Assembly (NCBI GenBank): GCA_963739515.1
Contig: CAVUAO010000003.1
Span: forward strand, 62,001-126,000
Source: JBFYTX01 sp963739515
GTDB taxonomy: Bacteria > Chloroflexota > Dehalococcoidia > Dehalococcoidales > RBG-16-60-22
Reading direction: 5' to 3'
DNA length: 64,000 bases
The notes beneath the pieces are model-generated. The model was not told where the DNA came from and made no database searches. It saw only the letters and a program-made list of their open reading frames with translations. Below are positions 24,890 through 33,585 of this stretch, piece after piece. The translations under genes and the position numbers were made by a program. The first letter of the stretch is position 1; every line of letters begins with the position of its first letter.

Positions 24890-25591
24890 TCAGCTTACGG
24901 CGTGAAAAGTATAGCCGACGCCGGGTTCGGTGAGAATATACCTGGGCCGGGACGGGTCGGGTTCTATTTTCTGACGCAAATGGGAAACATAGATACGCAC
25001 GTAGTCGACGTCGTCGATATATTCCCAGCCCCAAACGTTCTCCAGCAACTGCTGGTGGGACATGACGCGGTCGGTATTTTCCACGAGGAGCGCCAGGAGC
25101 CGGAACTCCCGGGGCGTCAGCTTCAGTTTTCGACCGTCGACGGTGACTTTCCGCTCCGCCACGTCCACGGTAAGATAGTCATTGCTAAAAAGGGCTTTTT
25201 TCTTTTCGTTGCGCCCGGGAAGTGACTCCGCCCGCCTTAAAGCCGCCTTGACCCTGGCCAAAAGCTCCCGGTTCCCTACCGGTTTCACCAGATATTCATC
25301 AGCGCCGCACTCGAGTCCCCGAACGATATCGTCCTCCGAGCAGCGTTTGCCAGTAAGCATGATGACGGGGATATCGCTGACCTCGCGGAATAAACGGCAG
25401 GTCTGCCAGCCATCGATTTCCGGCATCATGACATCAAGAAGAACGAGGTCGGGTTTACGCTCGTAAACGAGGCGCACCGCCTCCTGCCCGCTGGCGGCTT
25501 TGATGACTTCGTAACCTTTGCCAGCCAGGACCTGCTCGGTCAGTCGGCGCTGTGACTCCTCGTCGTCCACCACCAGTATTTTTTTGGACAT
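24890..25591 (-). CDS. OmpR/PhoB-family response regulator
   Basis: 233 residues from ATG 25591 (MSKKILVVDDEESQRRL). Receiver about 1-120 with phospho-acceptor Asp in VLLDVMMPEIDGW, the conserved Thr in MLTG and Lys in LVKPVG. Winged-helix DNA-binding domain about 135-230 (KLTPREFRLLALLVENTDRV, VRIYVSHLRQKIEPD, ILTEPGVGYTF). It follows a HisKA-only protein, its likely phosphodonor partner or competitor. Confidence 0.93.
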   Translation of the reverse strand: MSKKILVVDDEESQRRLTEQVLAGKGYEVIKAASGQEAVRLVYERKPDLVLLDVMMPEIDGWQTCRLFREVSDIPVIMLTGKRCSEDDIVRGLECGADEYLVKPVGNRELLARVKAALRRAESLPGRNEKKKALFSNDYLTVDVAERKVTVDGRKLKLTPREFRLLALLVENTDRVMSHQQLLENVWGWEYIDDVDYVRIYVSHLRQKIEPDPSRPRYILTEPGVGYTFHAVS

Positions 25592-25607
25592 TGAAGCGCC
25601 TTGCGGT

Positions 25608-25910
25608 TTATCGTGTGACGATATCATTCAACAGTTCCTGCAGGCGACGGCCGCTGTTCAGGACGTCATTAAGATTGCGCCTTTGTTCTTCGTTGATTTT
25701 GCCGGGGACTTCATCCAGCATCAGCTCGGCAAAGCCGGTGATAATGTATAGCTGGGTGCGTATGTCGTGGGACAGTTTGGGGAGAGACTCGGGCCTGGCC
25801 GGGGCTACTTCACGAGAACCTCGATCAACCAGTTTCCAATGTTCGATGGGTTTCTTTTTCGTGACAGGCGCCGAAACCGCCTTTTTATGTCCTTCGATTT
25901 TGTTTGCCAT
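25608..25910 (-). CDS. HisKA-domain-only protein without kinase domain
   Basis: 100 residues from ATG 25910 (MANKIEGHKK). After a basic 45-residue lead comes a histidine kinase dimerisation/phospho-acceptor domain: LSHDIRTQLYIITGFAELML, where His aligns with the H-box of SHELRTPL, and RRLQELLNDIV as second helix. It then stops: there is no N, G1, F or G2 ATPase box. It cannot autophosphorylate, so it may act as a phosphotransfer, phosphatase or decoy partner of the response regulator encoded 16 bases downstream. Confidence 0.75.
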   Translation of the reverse strand: MANKIEGHKKAVSAPVTKKKPIEHWKLVDRGSREVAPARPESLPKLSHDIRTQLYIITGFAELMLDEVPGKINEEQRRNLNDVLNSGRRLQELLNDIVTR

Positions 25911-26059
25911 CAGTACAATGTTAGCACAATTATTGCCTGCTGGCAACGCGTACAAACGTAAAATACGTCAAAAACACCGTGAAAATAGTGCTAATTTTAC
26001 CAATAATGAAGAGGGGAATTAAGAAACAAGGCGTAGTTAATGGGGTTGGAGAGGCGGGA

Positions 26060-26299
26060 TTATCGATTCTTGAGGGTTTTCCGGATGCTGTTATCCAGGT
26101 AAGCGACGGCAACATCTTCCCGTTTGAACATCCGGCGGCCGCGGGGGCCGGTACGAGAGGATTTTATTTTCCCCTGCTTACACCAACGCCGTATGGTGGA
26201 GGGGTGGACCTCAAAGATGCGGGCGACTTCACGGGTGGTCAGCAGGGATTTTTTGGAATCGCCGTTATGCTGAGGAAGCTCGGCGTAAAGGCTGTTCAC
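26060..26299 (-). CDS. MerR/excisionase-type helix-turn-helix protein
   Basis: 79 residues, GTG start in a GTGA overlap with the upstream gene's stop. Core SLLTTREVARIFEVHPSTIR, RWCKQGKIKSSRTGPRGRR and FKREDVAVAYL is the HTH_17/BldC-like fold that binds DNA through a MerR-like winged helix. No effector domain. No recombinase or phage gene is nearby, so it is more likely a small regulator than an excisionase. Confidence 0.8.
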   Translation of the reverse strand: MNSLYAELPQHNGDSKKSLLTTREVARIFEVHPSTIRRWCKQGKIKSSRTGPRGRRMFKREDVAVAYLDNSIRKTLKNR

Positions 26300-26493
26300 C
26301 AGGTTTCTCCCGAGACCGTGACGGGTTCCGGAGAATGCCCGAACCAGTGATTGAATACCGAACCTGCCGGGGCATTGGCCAGTATCCTGGCCTTCACATC
26401 GTTATAATAGCCCTGGTATTCAGGCATCTGCTCGCCGTCTTCGTCAAATACCATTACCATGTCGTTTTTAATCCTGATAACCGTCTTAATCAA
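26296..26493 (-). CDS. Small hypothetical protein
   Basis: 65 residues from TTG 26493, chosen for GGAGG 6-7 bases upstream. Reads IKTVIRIKNDMVMVFDEDGE, QMPEYQGYYNDVKARILAN, NHWFGHSPEPVTVSGETW. No family recognised. It is translationally coupled to the HTH gene. Upstream (about 26545-26580) are A/T-rich TTAT-type units at 10-11 base spacing on the minus strand. Confidence 0.55.
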   Translation of the reverse strand: MIKTVIRIKNDMVMVFDEDGEQMPEYQGYYNDVKARILANAPAGSVFNHWFGHSPEPVTVSGETW

Positions 26494-26611
26494 GGCCGGC
26501 CTCCGTATCAATAATGCTCACCTCACTTTATACCAACCATGGTGAAGGGCTCATAAAATATGCATAAAAACTTATAAAAAAGATATTAAAAAACGCCGGC
26601 AGCCGCTATAA

Positions 26612-26640
26612 TTGCAGTAATGCCAGATAATCCCTATAAT
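26612..26640 (+). promoter_or_regulatory. Sigma70-type promoter
   Basis: TTGCAG (26612-26617), 17-base spacer, TATAAT (26635-26640), 20 bases before the ATG at 26661 with AGGGGAAC in between. Confidence 0.65.
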
Positions 26641-26660
26641 ATATTGATAGATAGGGGAAC

Positions 26661-27443
26661 ATGAGTAGACTCATAGAAAAATTCAAGCAGGCATCGAAGG
26701 TAGCTCCATCGCCGATGGGTTTCCGAACCGCCCGCCCGGCCGCCGCGATGCCGAAATTACTGCTCGTCGCCAGCCTGGAGGCCGGTGCGACGGAAAACCC
26801 GGTCGATTACCTCGACGGCGCCGACGCCGTCTTAATCCGCTTCACGGGTACGGCTTTAACCACGAAAGCCGTCCAGAAAATAGCATCGTCGCTGACGGAC
26901 ATTCCCTGGGGGCTTTACCTTACCGATGACGAAAATAAAAAGGCGGCGGAAATCGGCGCGGATTTCACCTTATTCCCCGCCGCCAGCCAGGTTGACGACA
27001 TCCCCGGAGACGACAAAACCGGCAAGATTTTACAGGTGGAGTCGTCCATGGACGACAGCCTGCTGAGGGCCGTCAACGACCTGCCCGTGGACGCCGTACT
27101 GGTGGAAGACACGTTCGAAGCCGGCGCCCTCTCCTGGCACCAGCTGATGATATTCCAACACCTCGCCAACATGTTTGCCAAGCCCCTGATAGTCGGCGCG
27201 CCCACCGGCATCACCGAAAAAGAACTCAAAGCCCTCTGGGACGCCGGAGTTGACGGCATCATGGTGGAAATTGACAAGGCCGGGAAGGCAGGGCTCAACC
27301 CACTGCGCCAGGCTATCGACAGGCTGCCACCCCGCTCCGGCCGCAAACACGGCAAGATGAGCGTCGTGCTGCCGCGCGCCGGCGGCGAGACCACCGCCGC
27401 CCCCCCTCCCGACGAAGAAGAAGAAGAGGAAGAAGACGAGTAA
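26661..27443 (+). CDS. Hypothetical protein with TIM-barrel-like pattern and acidic tail
   Basis: 260 residues. Alternating strand/helix blocks (MPKLLLVASLEA, DGADAVLIRFTG, IPWGLYLTDDENKKAAEIGA, VDAVLVEDTFEAG, KPLIVGAPTGITEKELKALW, DAGVDGIMVEIDK) suggest a (beta/alpha)8 barrel. No catalytic motif was recognised. The last 14 residues are almost all Asp/Glu after PPPD. The N-terminus MSRLIEKFKQASK is amphipathic. Single gene with its own promoter. Confidence 0.6.
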   Translation: MSRLIEKFKQASKVAPSPMGFRTARPAAAMPKLLLVASLEAGATENPVDYLDGADAVLIRFTGTALTTKAVQKIASSLTDIPWGLYLTDDENKKAAEIGADFTLFPAASQVDDIPGDDKTGKILQVESSMDDSLLRAVNDLPVDAVLVEDTFEAGALSWHQLMIFQHLANMFAKPLIVGAPTGITEKELKALWDAGVDGIMVEIDKAGKAGLNPLRQAIDRLPPRSGRKHGKMSVVLPRAGGETTAAPPPDEEEEEEEDE

Positions 27444-28394
27444 CTATTTCCTCGCCTGATTCCCCCGTTCTGCGGTAAAGCTATCGCCCCAGCCTTCTTT
27501 TAGTGTCCCTGCCCCGCACATTATCGCTATTACGATATGGGGTTTGCGGTACTCCAGGCACTTAATCGGGCCGTGGGTCGTTCCCCTGGGGATAAAGAGG
27601 GCGCTGGTGGTATTGAAGCGGAGCGGCTGACCGCCCACGGTAAATTCCATATCCGCCCCAAGGTCTTCCGGGTTAGCGGAGTCGCCGCCGATGTGCAGGA
27701 CAATTTCGTCAAAGTTTTTATGGGTCATTTCCGGCATGGCATAGCGGGTAGCTTTCGACTTCGGCATGCCGGTCGTCCAGCCGAACTCGATATAGTATTT
27801 ACAACCCGGCACCTGGACGCCGGACATATAGGTCATCGTGGGGCTGGTGCGACCCGAGGTAAACTCGGCGCCCGCCTCCCGCATGGGACTGCGTACTACA
27901 TACTGCTCGTAGTCGAACCTCTTCGTTTTCACCGGCAGCTTTTCCTTGGTCTGGTGAATACCGCTTTCGTCCCAGGCTTCGCCGGCGCTGCCGGTACCAC
28001 ACATGATAGCCATCTGCATGTGAGGGAACTGAAATTTCTTCCAGGTGACGGGGCCGTGGGGAGTGCCTCTAGGGATATAAAAAGCGGTGGAGGTATTGAA
28101 GGTAATGGGCTGGCCACCGACGTAAAATTCCACCTCGCCGCCAAGCACCTGCGGCATTTTATAATCACCTCCCAGGTGCATGACAATCTCATCAAAGTCG
28201 TGAACATGTTCATGGAGGCTGGGATTGGGTTCGGGTATTCCGTAAATCCAGCCGGGTTCGATGTAGTAGTTGCATCCCGGGACCTGTTTATTGCTCATCA
28301 TCGTCATAGTGGGGCTCTGGCGGTTCTTGGTGCCGCCGAAGGCCTCGTAGTTGGGCTTTCGCACCAAGTATTTTTCATAGTCGATTTTCGGCAT
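27444..28394 (-). CDS. Bicupin protein with internal duplication
   Basis: 316 residues made of two copies of one cupin unit. Each begins with an YEKYLVRKPN / YEQYVVRSPM box, then SPTMTxMS, VPGCxYYIE, a metal box (HEHVHDFDEIVMHLGGD at about 61; HKNFDEIVLHIGGD in copy 2), and PRGTPHGP / PRGTTHGP. Copy 1 has more histidines and may be the metal-binding half. Function unknown; could be an enzyme or a small-molecule binding protein. Confidence 0.75.
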   Translation of the reverse strand: MPKIDYEKYLVRKPNYEAFGGTKNRQSPTMTMMSNKQVPGCNYYIEPGWIYGIPEPNPSLHEHVHDFDEIVMHLGGDYKMPQVLGGEVEFYVGGQPITFNTSTAFYIPRGTPHGPVTWKKFQFPHMQMAIMCGTGSAGEAWDESGIHQTKEKLPVKTKRFDYEQYVVRSPMREAGAEFTSGRTSPTMTYMSGVQVPGCKYYIEFGWTTGMPKSKATRYAMPEMTHKNFDEIVLHIGGDSANPEDLGADMEFTVGGQPLRFNTTSALFIPRGTTHGPIKCLEYRKPHIVIAIMCGAGTLKEGWGDSFTAERGNQARK

Positions 28395-28423
28395 GGTCCA
28401 TCCCTTTCAATATATTTAAGCTA

Positions 28424-29005
28424 ATGATAACGAGAAAGGAGAATAAATGTCCAGACAGCTTTACAGTACACAGGCGAGGGGAATATAATGCAGAAGAATT
28501 TGCTTTGGAACATGTCAAAGATAATATGACAGGAAAATATATTATTCAGCTATACCAGCGTCCTAACGCCAATTCGCCAAATAGAAAAATCATGGATGGG
28601 ATTTATGAGATTACACAGAGCCTGACCGGCCGGTGGTTTAGCGCCAACGTGCCTGACGACACTATGCGGGACCTGCAATTCCATGATGTATTCTGTCTGC
28701 AGAGTGATAAGGAAATCCTGTCTTTTTTGATATTCACCAGCCGTGATGGCTTTTTGGATATTTCTTTAATGGCCACCAGGCAGGAATTTCAAGGGCAGGG
28801 ACTGGGTTCAGAGCTGATAGAATGTTTCTTTAATCACGCACACAAACTCGGCTTTAAGACCGTTTCAGTGATGACGGTGCCGCCGGATGTTAAGCCTGCT
28901 TATGGCCCGACGGTGCGGTTTTATGAAAAGCATGGGTTTAAAATAGAAAAACGGTCTTACGTATTATGGGAAAACGGTGCGCTTCTGCTGTTTAAGAATC
29001 TTTAG
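28424..29005 (+). CDS. GNAT-family acetyltransferase
   Basis: 193 residues. Acetyl-CoA site about 120-145 (ISLMATRQEFQGQGLGSELI) and the C-terminal TVRFYEKHGFKIEKRSY typical of GNAT enzymes. Substrate unknown. Base composition is visibly more AT-rich than neighbours, a possible sign of transfer. The best ribosome site (AAAGGAGAATAA) serves ATG 28448 in another frame, which ends after 13 codons. Either the ATG at 28424 is used or an indel near 28488 separates start and body. Confidence 0.75.
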   Translation: MITRKENKCPDSFTVHRRGEYNAEEFALEHVKDNMTGKYIIQLYQRPNANSPNRKIMDGIYEITQSLTGRWFSANVPDDTMRDLQFHDVFCLQSDKEILSFLIFTSRDGFLDISLMATRQEFQGQGLGSELIECFFNHAHKLGFKTVSVMTVPPDVKPAYGPTVRFYEKHGFKIEKRSYVLWENGALLLFKNL

Positions 29006-29008
29006 CTC

Positions 29009-30163
29009 TTAGACTCTTTGCATCATCTGGTAGGACTTGCCCTCGGTGGTAATGGAAGGGGCGATGACCATCTCGGCGTGATGAAATTCCTTGATGTCAG
29101 CGGCGCCGCAGAAGCCCATCGCCGTGCGTAAAGCGCCAACGAGGTTCTCCGTGCCATGCGTCAGGGAGGTCGGCCCGAAGAGCAGCTTCTCCAGAGTGGT
29201 CGTGGTGCCCACCTTAATCCTGGTGCCCCGGGGCAGGGCGGGGTGGGGATGGGACATGCCCCAGTGATAGCCCCGGCCGGGGGCTTCCTTGACCCTGGCG
29301 ATATTGGAACCGAGCATCACGGCATCGGCGCCGGCGGCAAAAGCCTTACAGATATCGCCGCCCTTATTGAAACCGCCGTCGGTAATTATCGGGATGTATT
29401 TATCGGACTCTTTCTGATACGCGTCTCTCGCCGCCGCGCAGTCGATAGTCGCCGTTATCTGCGGCACACCGAGTCCGAGTACTTCCCTGGAAGTACAGGC
29501 GGCGCCGGGGCCAACACCCACCAGCACCCCGGCAATGCCCGTCCTCATCAACTCGAGACAGGCGTTAAAGCTAACGCAATTTCCGACAACAATAGGGATT
29601 TTTATCTGCTTACACAGCTCGGAAAAAATCAGGCCGCGATAACTCTTGGAGATATGGCGGGCGCTGGTGACGGTGGACTGCACCACCAGGATATCGCCGC
29701 CGGCCTCCACCACTATCGGGGCCAGGCGCTTGGTATTGGCGGGGATTAAGGAGACGGCGCAGACCGCACCGGCTTTTTTGATGGCTTTTACCCTATCGCC
29801 GACGAGCTTCTCTTTAATCGGCACTTTATAGACTTTTTGCAGGAGGGCGGTGACCTCACTATCGGATGCTTTGGAGATTTTCTCCAGGACTTCGTCCGGG
29901 TTATCATAGCGGGCCTGTATGCCATCAAGGTTGAGCACGCCGAGCCCGCCCAGCTTATTTATGAGAATGGCCAGGCTGACATCGACGACCGAGTCCATGG
30001 CCGAAGTCATAATGGGAACAGAAAAAGAAAAATCGCCAATCTGGAAATCGGTGGAGGTCTGTTCGGGGTTGACGGTGACGTCGCCGGGCACGATGGCCAC
30101 TTCGTCGAACCCATAGGACTGCCGGAGCTGTTTGAACCTAGGTGTGGCCTTGGCGCTGCACAT
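29009..30163 (-). CDS. guaB: GuaB3-family IMP dehydrogenase
   Basis: 384 residues from ATG 30163 (AAGGAGAACAT upstream). Barrel without CBS domains, as in the GuaB3 group. Seen: PIMTSAMDSVVDVSLA near the N-terminus, VVGNCVSFNACLELM, the catalytic-cysteine loop GVGPGAACTSREV, and phosphate loop ITDGGFNKGGDICKAFAAGA with LGSNIA. Converts IMP to XMP for GTP synthesis if active; some GuaB3 members are of uncertain activity. Confidence 0.88.
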   Translation of the reverse strand: MCSAKATPRFKQLRQSYGFDEVAIVPGDVTVNPEQTSTDFQIGDFSFSVPIMTSAMDSVVDVSLAILINKLGGLGVLNLDGIQARYDNPDEVLEKISKASDSEVTALLQKVYKVPIKEKLVGDRVKAIKKAGAVCAVSLIPANTKRLAPIVVEAGGDILVVQSTVTSARHISKSYRGLIFSELCKQIKIPIVVGNCVSFNACLELMRTGIAGVLVGVGPGAACTSREVLGLGVPQITATIDCAAARDAYQKESDKYIPIITDGGFNKGGDICKAFAAGADAVMLGSNIARVKEAPGRGYHWGMSHPHPALPRGTRIKVGTTTTLEKLLFGPTSLTHGTENLVGALRTAMGFCGAADIKEFHHAEMVIAPSITTEGKSYQMMQRV

Positions 30164-30285
30164 ATATGTTCTCCTTATCAAAAATATATGTGCTCTTAAT
30201 TATAACAAAAAGGTAAAACATAATGCAAGACATTTTTTTAATATTTTTTTGGATGGTACAGCCCGCGACATCAACCCCATAAAAT

Positions 30286-30315
30286 TTGACAACCGGCGCC
30301 GCACCCTATTATAAT
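30286..30315 (+). promoter_or_regulatory. Consensus promoter
   Basis: TTGACA (30286-30291), 18-base spacer, TATAAT (30310-30315). It implies that translation starts downstream at 30344, not at the ATG overlapping the -10. Confidence 0.7.
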
Positions 30316-30343
30316 GCGTTCGCCTGATAAACAGGGGCGTGGT

Positions 30344-30535
30344 ATGCTTATCTTTTTTCTGGTATTGGGGCTTATTTTTCTTGTATCGGGTGGTATCGGC
30401 CTTTTCTATACCAACGCCAACCTGGCGACAATGTCGACCCTCTGGGTATTCGGGAACCTGACTTTCGGCACATTTGCCCTGTTCGGTATCGCCATTCTGA
30501 TTTTCATGGCAATTTTCAACGCCGAGTTCGAATAA
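30344..30535 (+). CDS. Small two-helix membrane protein
   Basis: 63 residues from ATG 30344. Two hydrophobic spans: MLIFFLVLGLIFLVSGGIGL and FGNLTFGTFALFGIAILIFM, joined by a short polar loop, with the end FNAEFE. Family not recognised; small inner-membrane protein of unknown role with a strong promoter of its own. Confidence 0.6.
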   Translation: MLIFFLVLGLIFLVSGGIGLFYTNANLATMSTLWVFGNLTFGTFALFGIAILIFMAIFNAEFE

Positions 30536-30548
30536 CTTCGCCTTCACC

Positions 30549-30702
30549 TAAAAACTCACCCCCTTAGTCCCCCCTTCTACGCCAAGGCTTCGAAGGGCAG
30601 GCCTCTCAGACTGCTTCATAGTGAATTCTCGACATTGTTTGGTTTGAGAGGGGGAAATAATAGAAGAGGGGTCGTGACCCCTTTTAGACGCCCCGAGGGG
30701 TT
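30549..30702. repeat. Dispersed palindromic repeat copy, longest form
   Basis: CTCACCCCCTTAGTCCCCCC, insert with CGCCAAGGCTTCGAAGGGCA, CTCTCA...TTGAGAGGGGG arms, AAGAGGGG-tcgtga-CCCCTTTT and tail AGACGCCCC. It fills the gap before rsmI. Confidence 0.7.
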
Positions 30703-30773
30703 GCTGGATAGTCTCAAAGCTAGACAGTCGCAGGGGCAACGGTCTATAATGATTATGTCAGGGGCAGATAACA

Positions 30774-31619
30774 ATGCCGTTTCTCTACGTAGTAGCCACC
30801 CCAATAGGTAATCTCGAAGATATCACGCTGCGGGCCCTGCGCGTGCTGCGGGAGGTAAAGCTCATCGCCGCCGAGGATACGCGCAAGACGCGGCGTCTGC
30901 TCACGACCTACGACATCAAAACTCCGATGACCAGCTATTTCGAGCACAATAAGCTGACCAAGCTGGACTATATCCTCGAACAGCTCGAGGATAAAGACGT
31001 GGCCCTGGTCTCCGAGGCGGGCATGCCGGGCATTTCCGACCCCGGTTATGAGCTTATCGTGGCGGCGAGCCGGAAAGGCATCCCGGTGGTGCCCGTGCCG
31101 GGACCATCGGCGGTGACGACCGCCCTGGCGGTATCCGGGTTGCCGACCGACAGGTTTTTGTTTATAGGCTTTCTGCCGCATAAATCCAGCGCACGGCGCC
31201 GGGTGCTGGAGTCGATAGCGGATGAACCGGGCACCGTCATCGCCCTGGAGGCGCCGCATCGGCTGAACGGGGCTCTCGAAGATATTCTCGCGGTCCTGGG
31301 CGACCGGCGCATGGCTATCGGGCGGGAGCTCACCAAGCTGCATGAGGAGGTCTTCCGAGGCACCGTCAGCGAGGCGATAAAACACTTCACCCAACCCAGG
31401 GGAGAGTTCACCCTGGTCATCGAAGGCAAAACGACCGGAAAAAAACCGCAGATAACGGAGACCATTGAAAAACAGTTGCAGGAAATGTACCGTGACGGCG
31501 CCAAAGCCAAAGAGGCCGTGGCCGCCATGGCCGGGGAGACCGGCCTGCCCAGGAGAGAACTTTACAAAATATGGCTCAAGTTTGGCGAAAATAAAAAAAT
31601 CCGGGTTAAAACAGGATAA
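30774..31619 (+). CDS. rsmI: 16S rRNA (cytidine-1402-2'-O)-methyltransferase
   Basis: SAM-dependent methyltransferase of the tetrapyrrole methylase fold. 281 residues. Start PFLYVVATPIGNLEDITLRA, AAEDTRKTRRLL, SEAGMPGISDPG, VPGPSAVTTALAVSGL and the C-terminal LYKIWLKF. A -10 TATAAT (30745-30750) with weak -35 TAGACA lies 23 bases upstream of the ATG. Followed by a small zinc protein and metG. Confidence 0.95.
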   Translation: MPFLYVVATPIGNLEDITLRALRVLREVKLIAAEDTRKTRRLLTTYDIKTPMTSYFEHNKLTKLDYILEQLEDKDVALVSEAGMPGISDPGYELIVAASRKGIPVVPVPGPSAVTTALAVSGLPTDRFLFIGFLPHKSSARRRVLESIADEPGTVIALEAPHRLNGALEDILAVLGDRRMAIGRELTKLHEEVFRGTVSEAIKHFTQPRGEFTLVIEGKTTGKKPQITETIEKQLQEMYRDGAKAKEAVAAMAGETGLPRRELYKIWLKFGENKKIRVKTG

Positions 31620-31630
31620 GGAGTGGAAAG

Positions 31631-31843
31631 ATGCGTCGCGGCTGTATATCTTTAGGCGAAATAAAATGTAATTCATGCAGCAATCCCATCCCCTACCCCG
31701 ACCGCTACCTCGCCGTTAATGAAAAGAGCGGCGTCGAGGATGTAGAAGGCGAGACCAAGCGTTACTGCATCGAATGCTGCCTCAAAAAGGGCTACGCCCA
31801 TTACAAAGAAGAGAAAGGCGAGAGGATACTGACCTTCTTTTAG
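31631..31843 (+). CDS. Small cysteine-rich zinc-binding protein
   Basis: 70 residues, ATG with AAGGAGTGGAAAG upstream. CNSCSNPIPYPDRYLAVNEK and RYCIECCLKKGY: two CxxC knuckles about 35 residues apart form a zinc ribbon. Function unknown. It sits 11 bases after rsmI and before metG. Confidence 0.7.
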   Translation: MRRGCISLGEIKCNSCSNPIPYPDRYLAVNEKSGVEDVEGETKRYCIECCLKKGYAHYKEEKGERILTFF

Positions 31844-31868
31844 TAATTAGCGGTTAGTAATTAGTTTT
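31841..31868 (+). repeat. Degenerate TTAGTAA heptamer tract
   Basis: TAGTAAT-TAGCGGT-TAGTAAT-TAGTTTT right at the stop of the small zinc protein gene; related to the tracts at 6465 and 10676. Confidence 0.4.
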
Positions 31869-31911
31869 TGGTTTCCCCACTCCCCTGAATCGGGGAAACG
31901 ACAATACGAAA

Positions 31912-33585
31912 ATGAGTGAAAGAATTTTCATCGGGGTAGCGTGGCCTTACGCCGACGGTTCGCTTCAGCTGGGAAACCTGGCCGGGGCCGATTTGCCGGC
32001 GGACATCTTCGCCAGGTACCATCGCCTCAAGGGGAACGAGGTATTAATGGTGTCCGGCTCGGACCAGCACGGCACACCCATTACCCTCAAAGCCGAGCTG
32101 GAACACAGAACTCCACAGGAAATAATAAATTTTTACCAGAAGGAGTTCCTCGACTGCTGGCAGAAAATAGGTATCTCTTTCGACCTTTTTACCGGGACCA
32201 GCACCAGCAACCATGCCGCGGTCACGCGCGATATCTTCCTGAAACTTCTCGAAAAAGATTATCTGTACCGGCAGACCGTTTCCCAGCTTTATTGCCCCAA
32301 CTGTAAACGTTTCCTGCCGGACCGATACGTCGAGGGAATTTGCCCTTTCTGTAAAACGCCCGGCGCCAGGGGGGACCAGTGCGACGCCTGCAGCAAGCCG
32401 CTCAACGCCACGGAACTAACTGAGCCATACTGCCGAATATGCAAAACCCGCCCGGTGCTCAGGGAGTCGGAGCACTTTTTCCTGAGGCTGAGCGCCTTTC
32501 AAGAGAGGCTGGAGAAGTGGGCGGAGGAAAACAAAGCCACCTGGCGACCTAATGTTTACGGCTTTACGCAGCGCTATCTCAAGGAAGGACTCAGGGACAG
32601 GGCGATAACCCGCGATATAGCATGGGGAGTACCGGTGCCGGTCGAAGGGTTTGAAAACAAGCGTATTTACGTCTGGTTCGAGGCGGTCATCGGCTATCTT
32701 TCGGCCTCGAAAGAATGGGCGAAAGAAATCGCCGGAGACAAGGACAAATGGCATGATTTCTGGGATGAAGACAAAGGGGCGAAAAGCTACTACTTCCTGG
32801 GCAAAGATAACATCCCGTTCCACACGATAATCTGGCCGGCGATGCTGATGGGCTATGGCGGGCTTAACATACCCACCGACGTGCCCGCCAATGAATTCTT
32901 GACCATCGAAGGAAAAAAGGTATCCAAGAGCCGGCACTGGGCGGTCTGGCTGCCGGACTACCTCTCCCGGTATGACCCCGACCCATTGCGCTATATATTA
33001 TCCATTAATATGCCGGAGACCGGCGACACCGATTTTTCCTGGCGGGAGTTCGTCCGGCGGAATAACGACGAACTGGTGGCGACCTACGGCAACCTGGTAA
33101 ACCGGGTGCTGACGTTTACCTATAAGAACTTCGACGGGAAAGTGCCGGAACATCAAAAACACGACGAGAGCAGTCGGCAGCTATTAAAAGAGGCCGAAAA
33201 TACCTTAAAAAACGTCGGGGAATATCTCAGTAAATGCTCTTTCAAGGACGCAATCAAGGACGCCATGGCGCTGGCGCACGCCGCCAACCGCTACCTCGAT
33301 GACAAAGCTCCCTGGAAAAAGATTAAAGAGGACCGGCAGGCGGCCGCAAATGCGCTATTTGTTGCCCTGAACGTGATTACCCAACTAAAGACGGCGCTCT
33401 ATCCCTTCCTGCCCTTCAGCTCACAGAAAGTCCACGAATATTTAGGATACGATGGGAAAATAGAGGACTATGGCTGGAAACTGCAGGAACTGGCACCGGG
33501 GCAAAAACTGCGAGAACCCAAGCCGCTCTTTAAAAAGCTCGATGAAAGTATTATCGAAGAGGAGACCAAGCGCATTGGAACTTAG
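31912..33585 (+). CDS. metG: Methionyl-tRNA synthetase
   Basis: Class I synthetase. 557 residues. HIGH-equivalent AWPYADGSLQLGNLAGADLP near the N-terminus (HIGH is degenerate: LQLG), zinc knuckles CPNCKRFLPDRYVEGICPFC and CDACSKPLN...CRIC about 125-180, and KMSKS-equivalent GKKVSKSRHWAV near 340. No C-terminal tRNA-binding domain, so it is the short form. A weak ribosome site; a short GGGG/CCCC hairpin lies before the ATG. The stop overlaps the next gene's TTG start. Confidence 0.94.
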   Translation: MSERIFIGVAWPYADGSLQLGNLAGADLPADIFARYHRLKGNEVLMVSGSDQHGTPITLKAELEHRTPQEIINFYQKEFLDCWQKIGISFDLFTGTSTSNHAAVTRDIFLKLLEKDYLYRQTVSQLYCPNCKRFLPDRYVEGICPFCKTPGARGDQCDACSKPLNATELTEPYCRICKTRPVLRESEHFFLRLSAFQERLEKWAEENKATWRPNVYGFTQRYLKEGLRDRAITRDIAWGVPVPVEGFENKRIYVWFEAVIGYLSASKEWAKEIAGDKDKWHDFWDEDKGAKSYYFLGKDNIPFHTIIWPAMLMGYGGLNIPTDVPANEFLTIEGKKVSKSRHWAVWLPDYLSRYDPDPLRYILSINMPETGDTDFSWREFVRRNNDELVATYGNLVNRVLTFTYKNFDGKVPEHQKHDESSRQLLKEAENTLKNVGEYLSKCSFKDAIKDAMALAHAANRYLDDKAPWKKIKEDRQAAANALFVALNVITQLKTALYPFLPFSSQKVHEYLGYDGKIEDYGWKLQELAPGQKLREPKPLFKKLDESIIEEETKRIGT

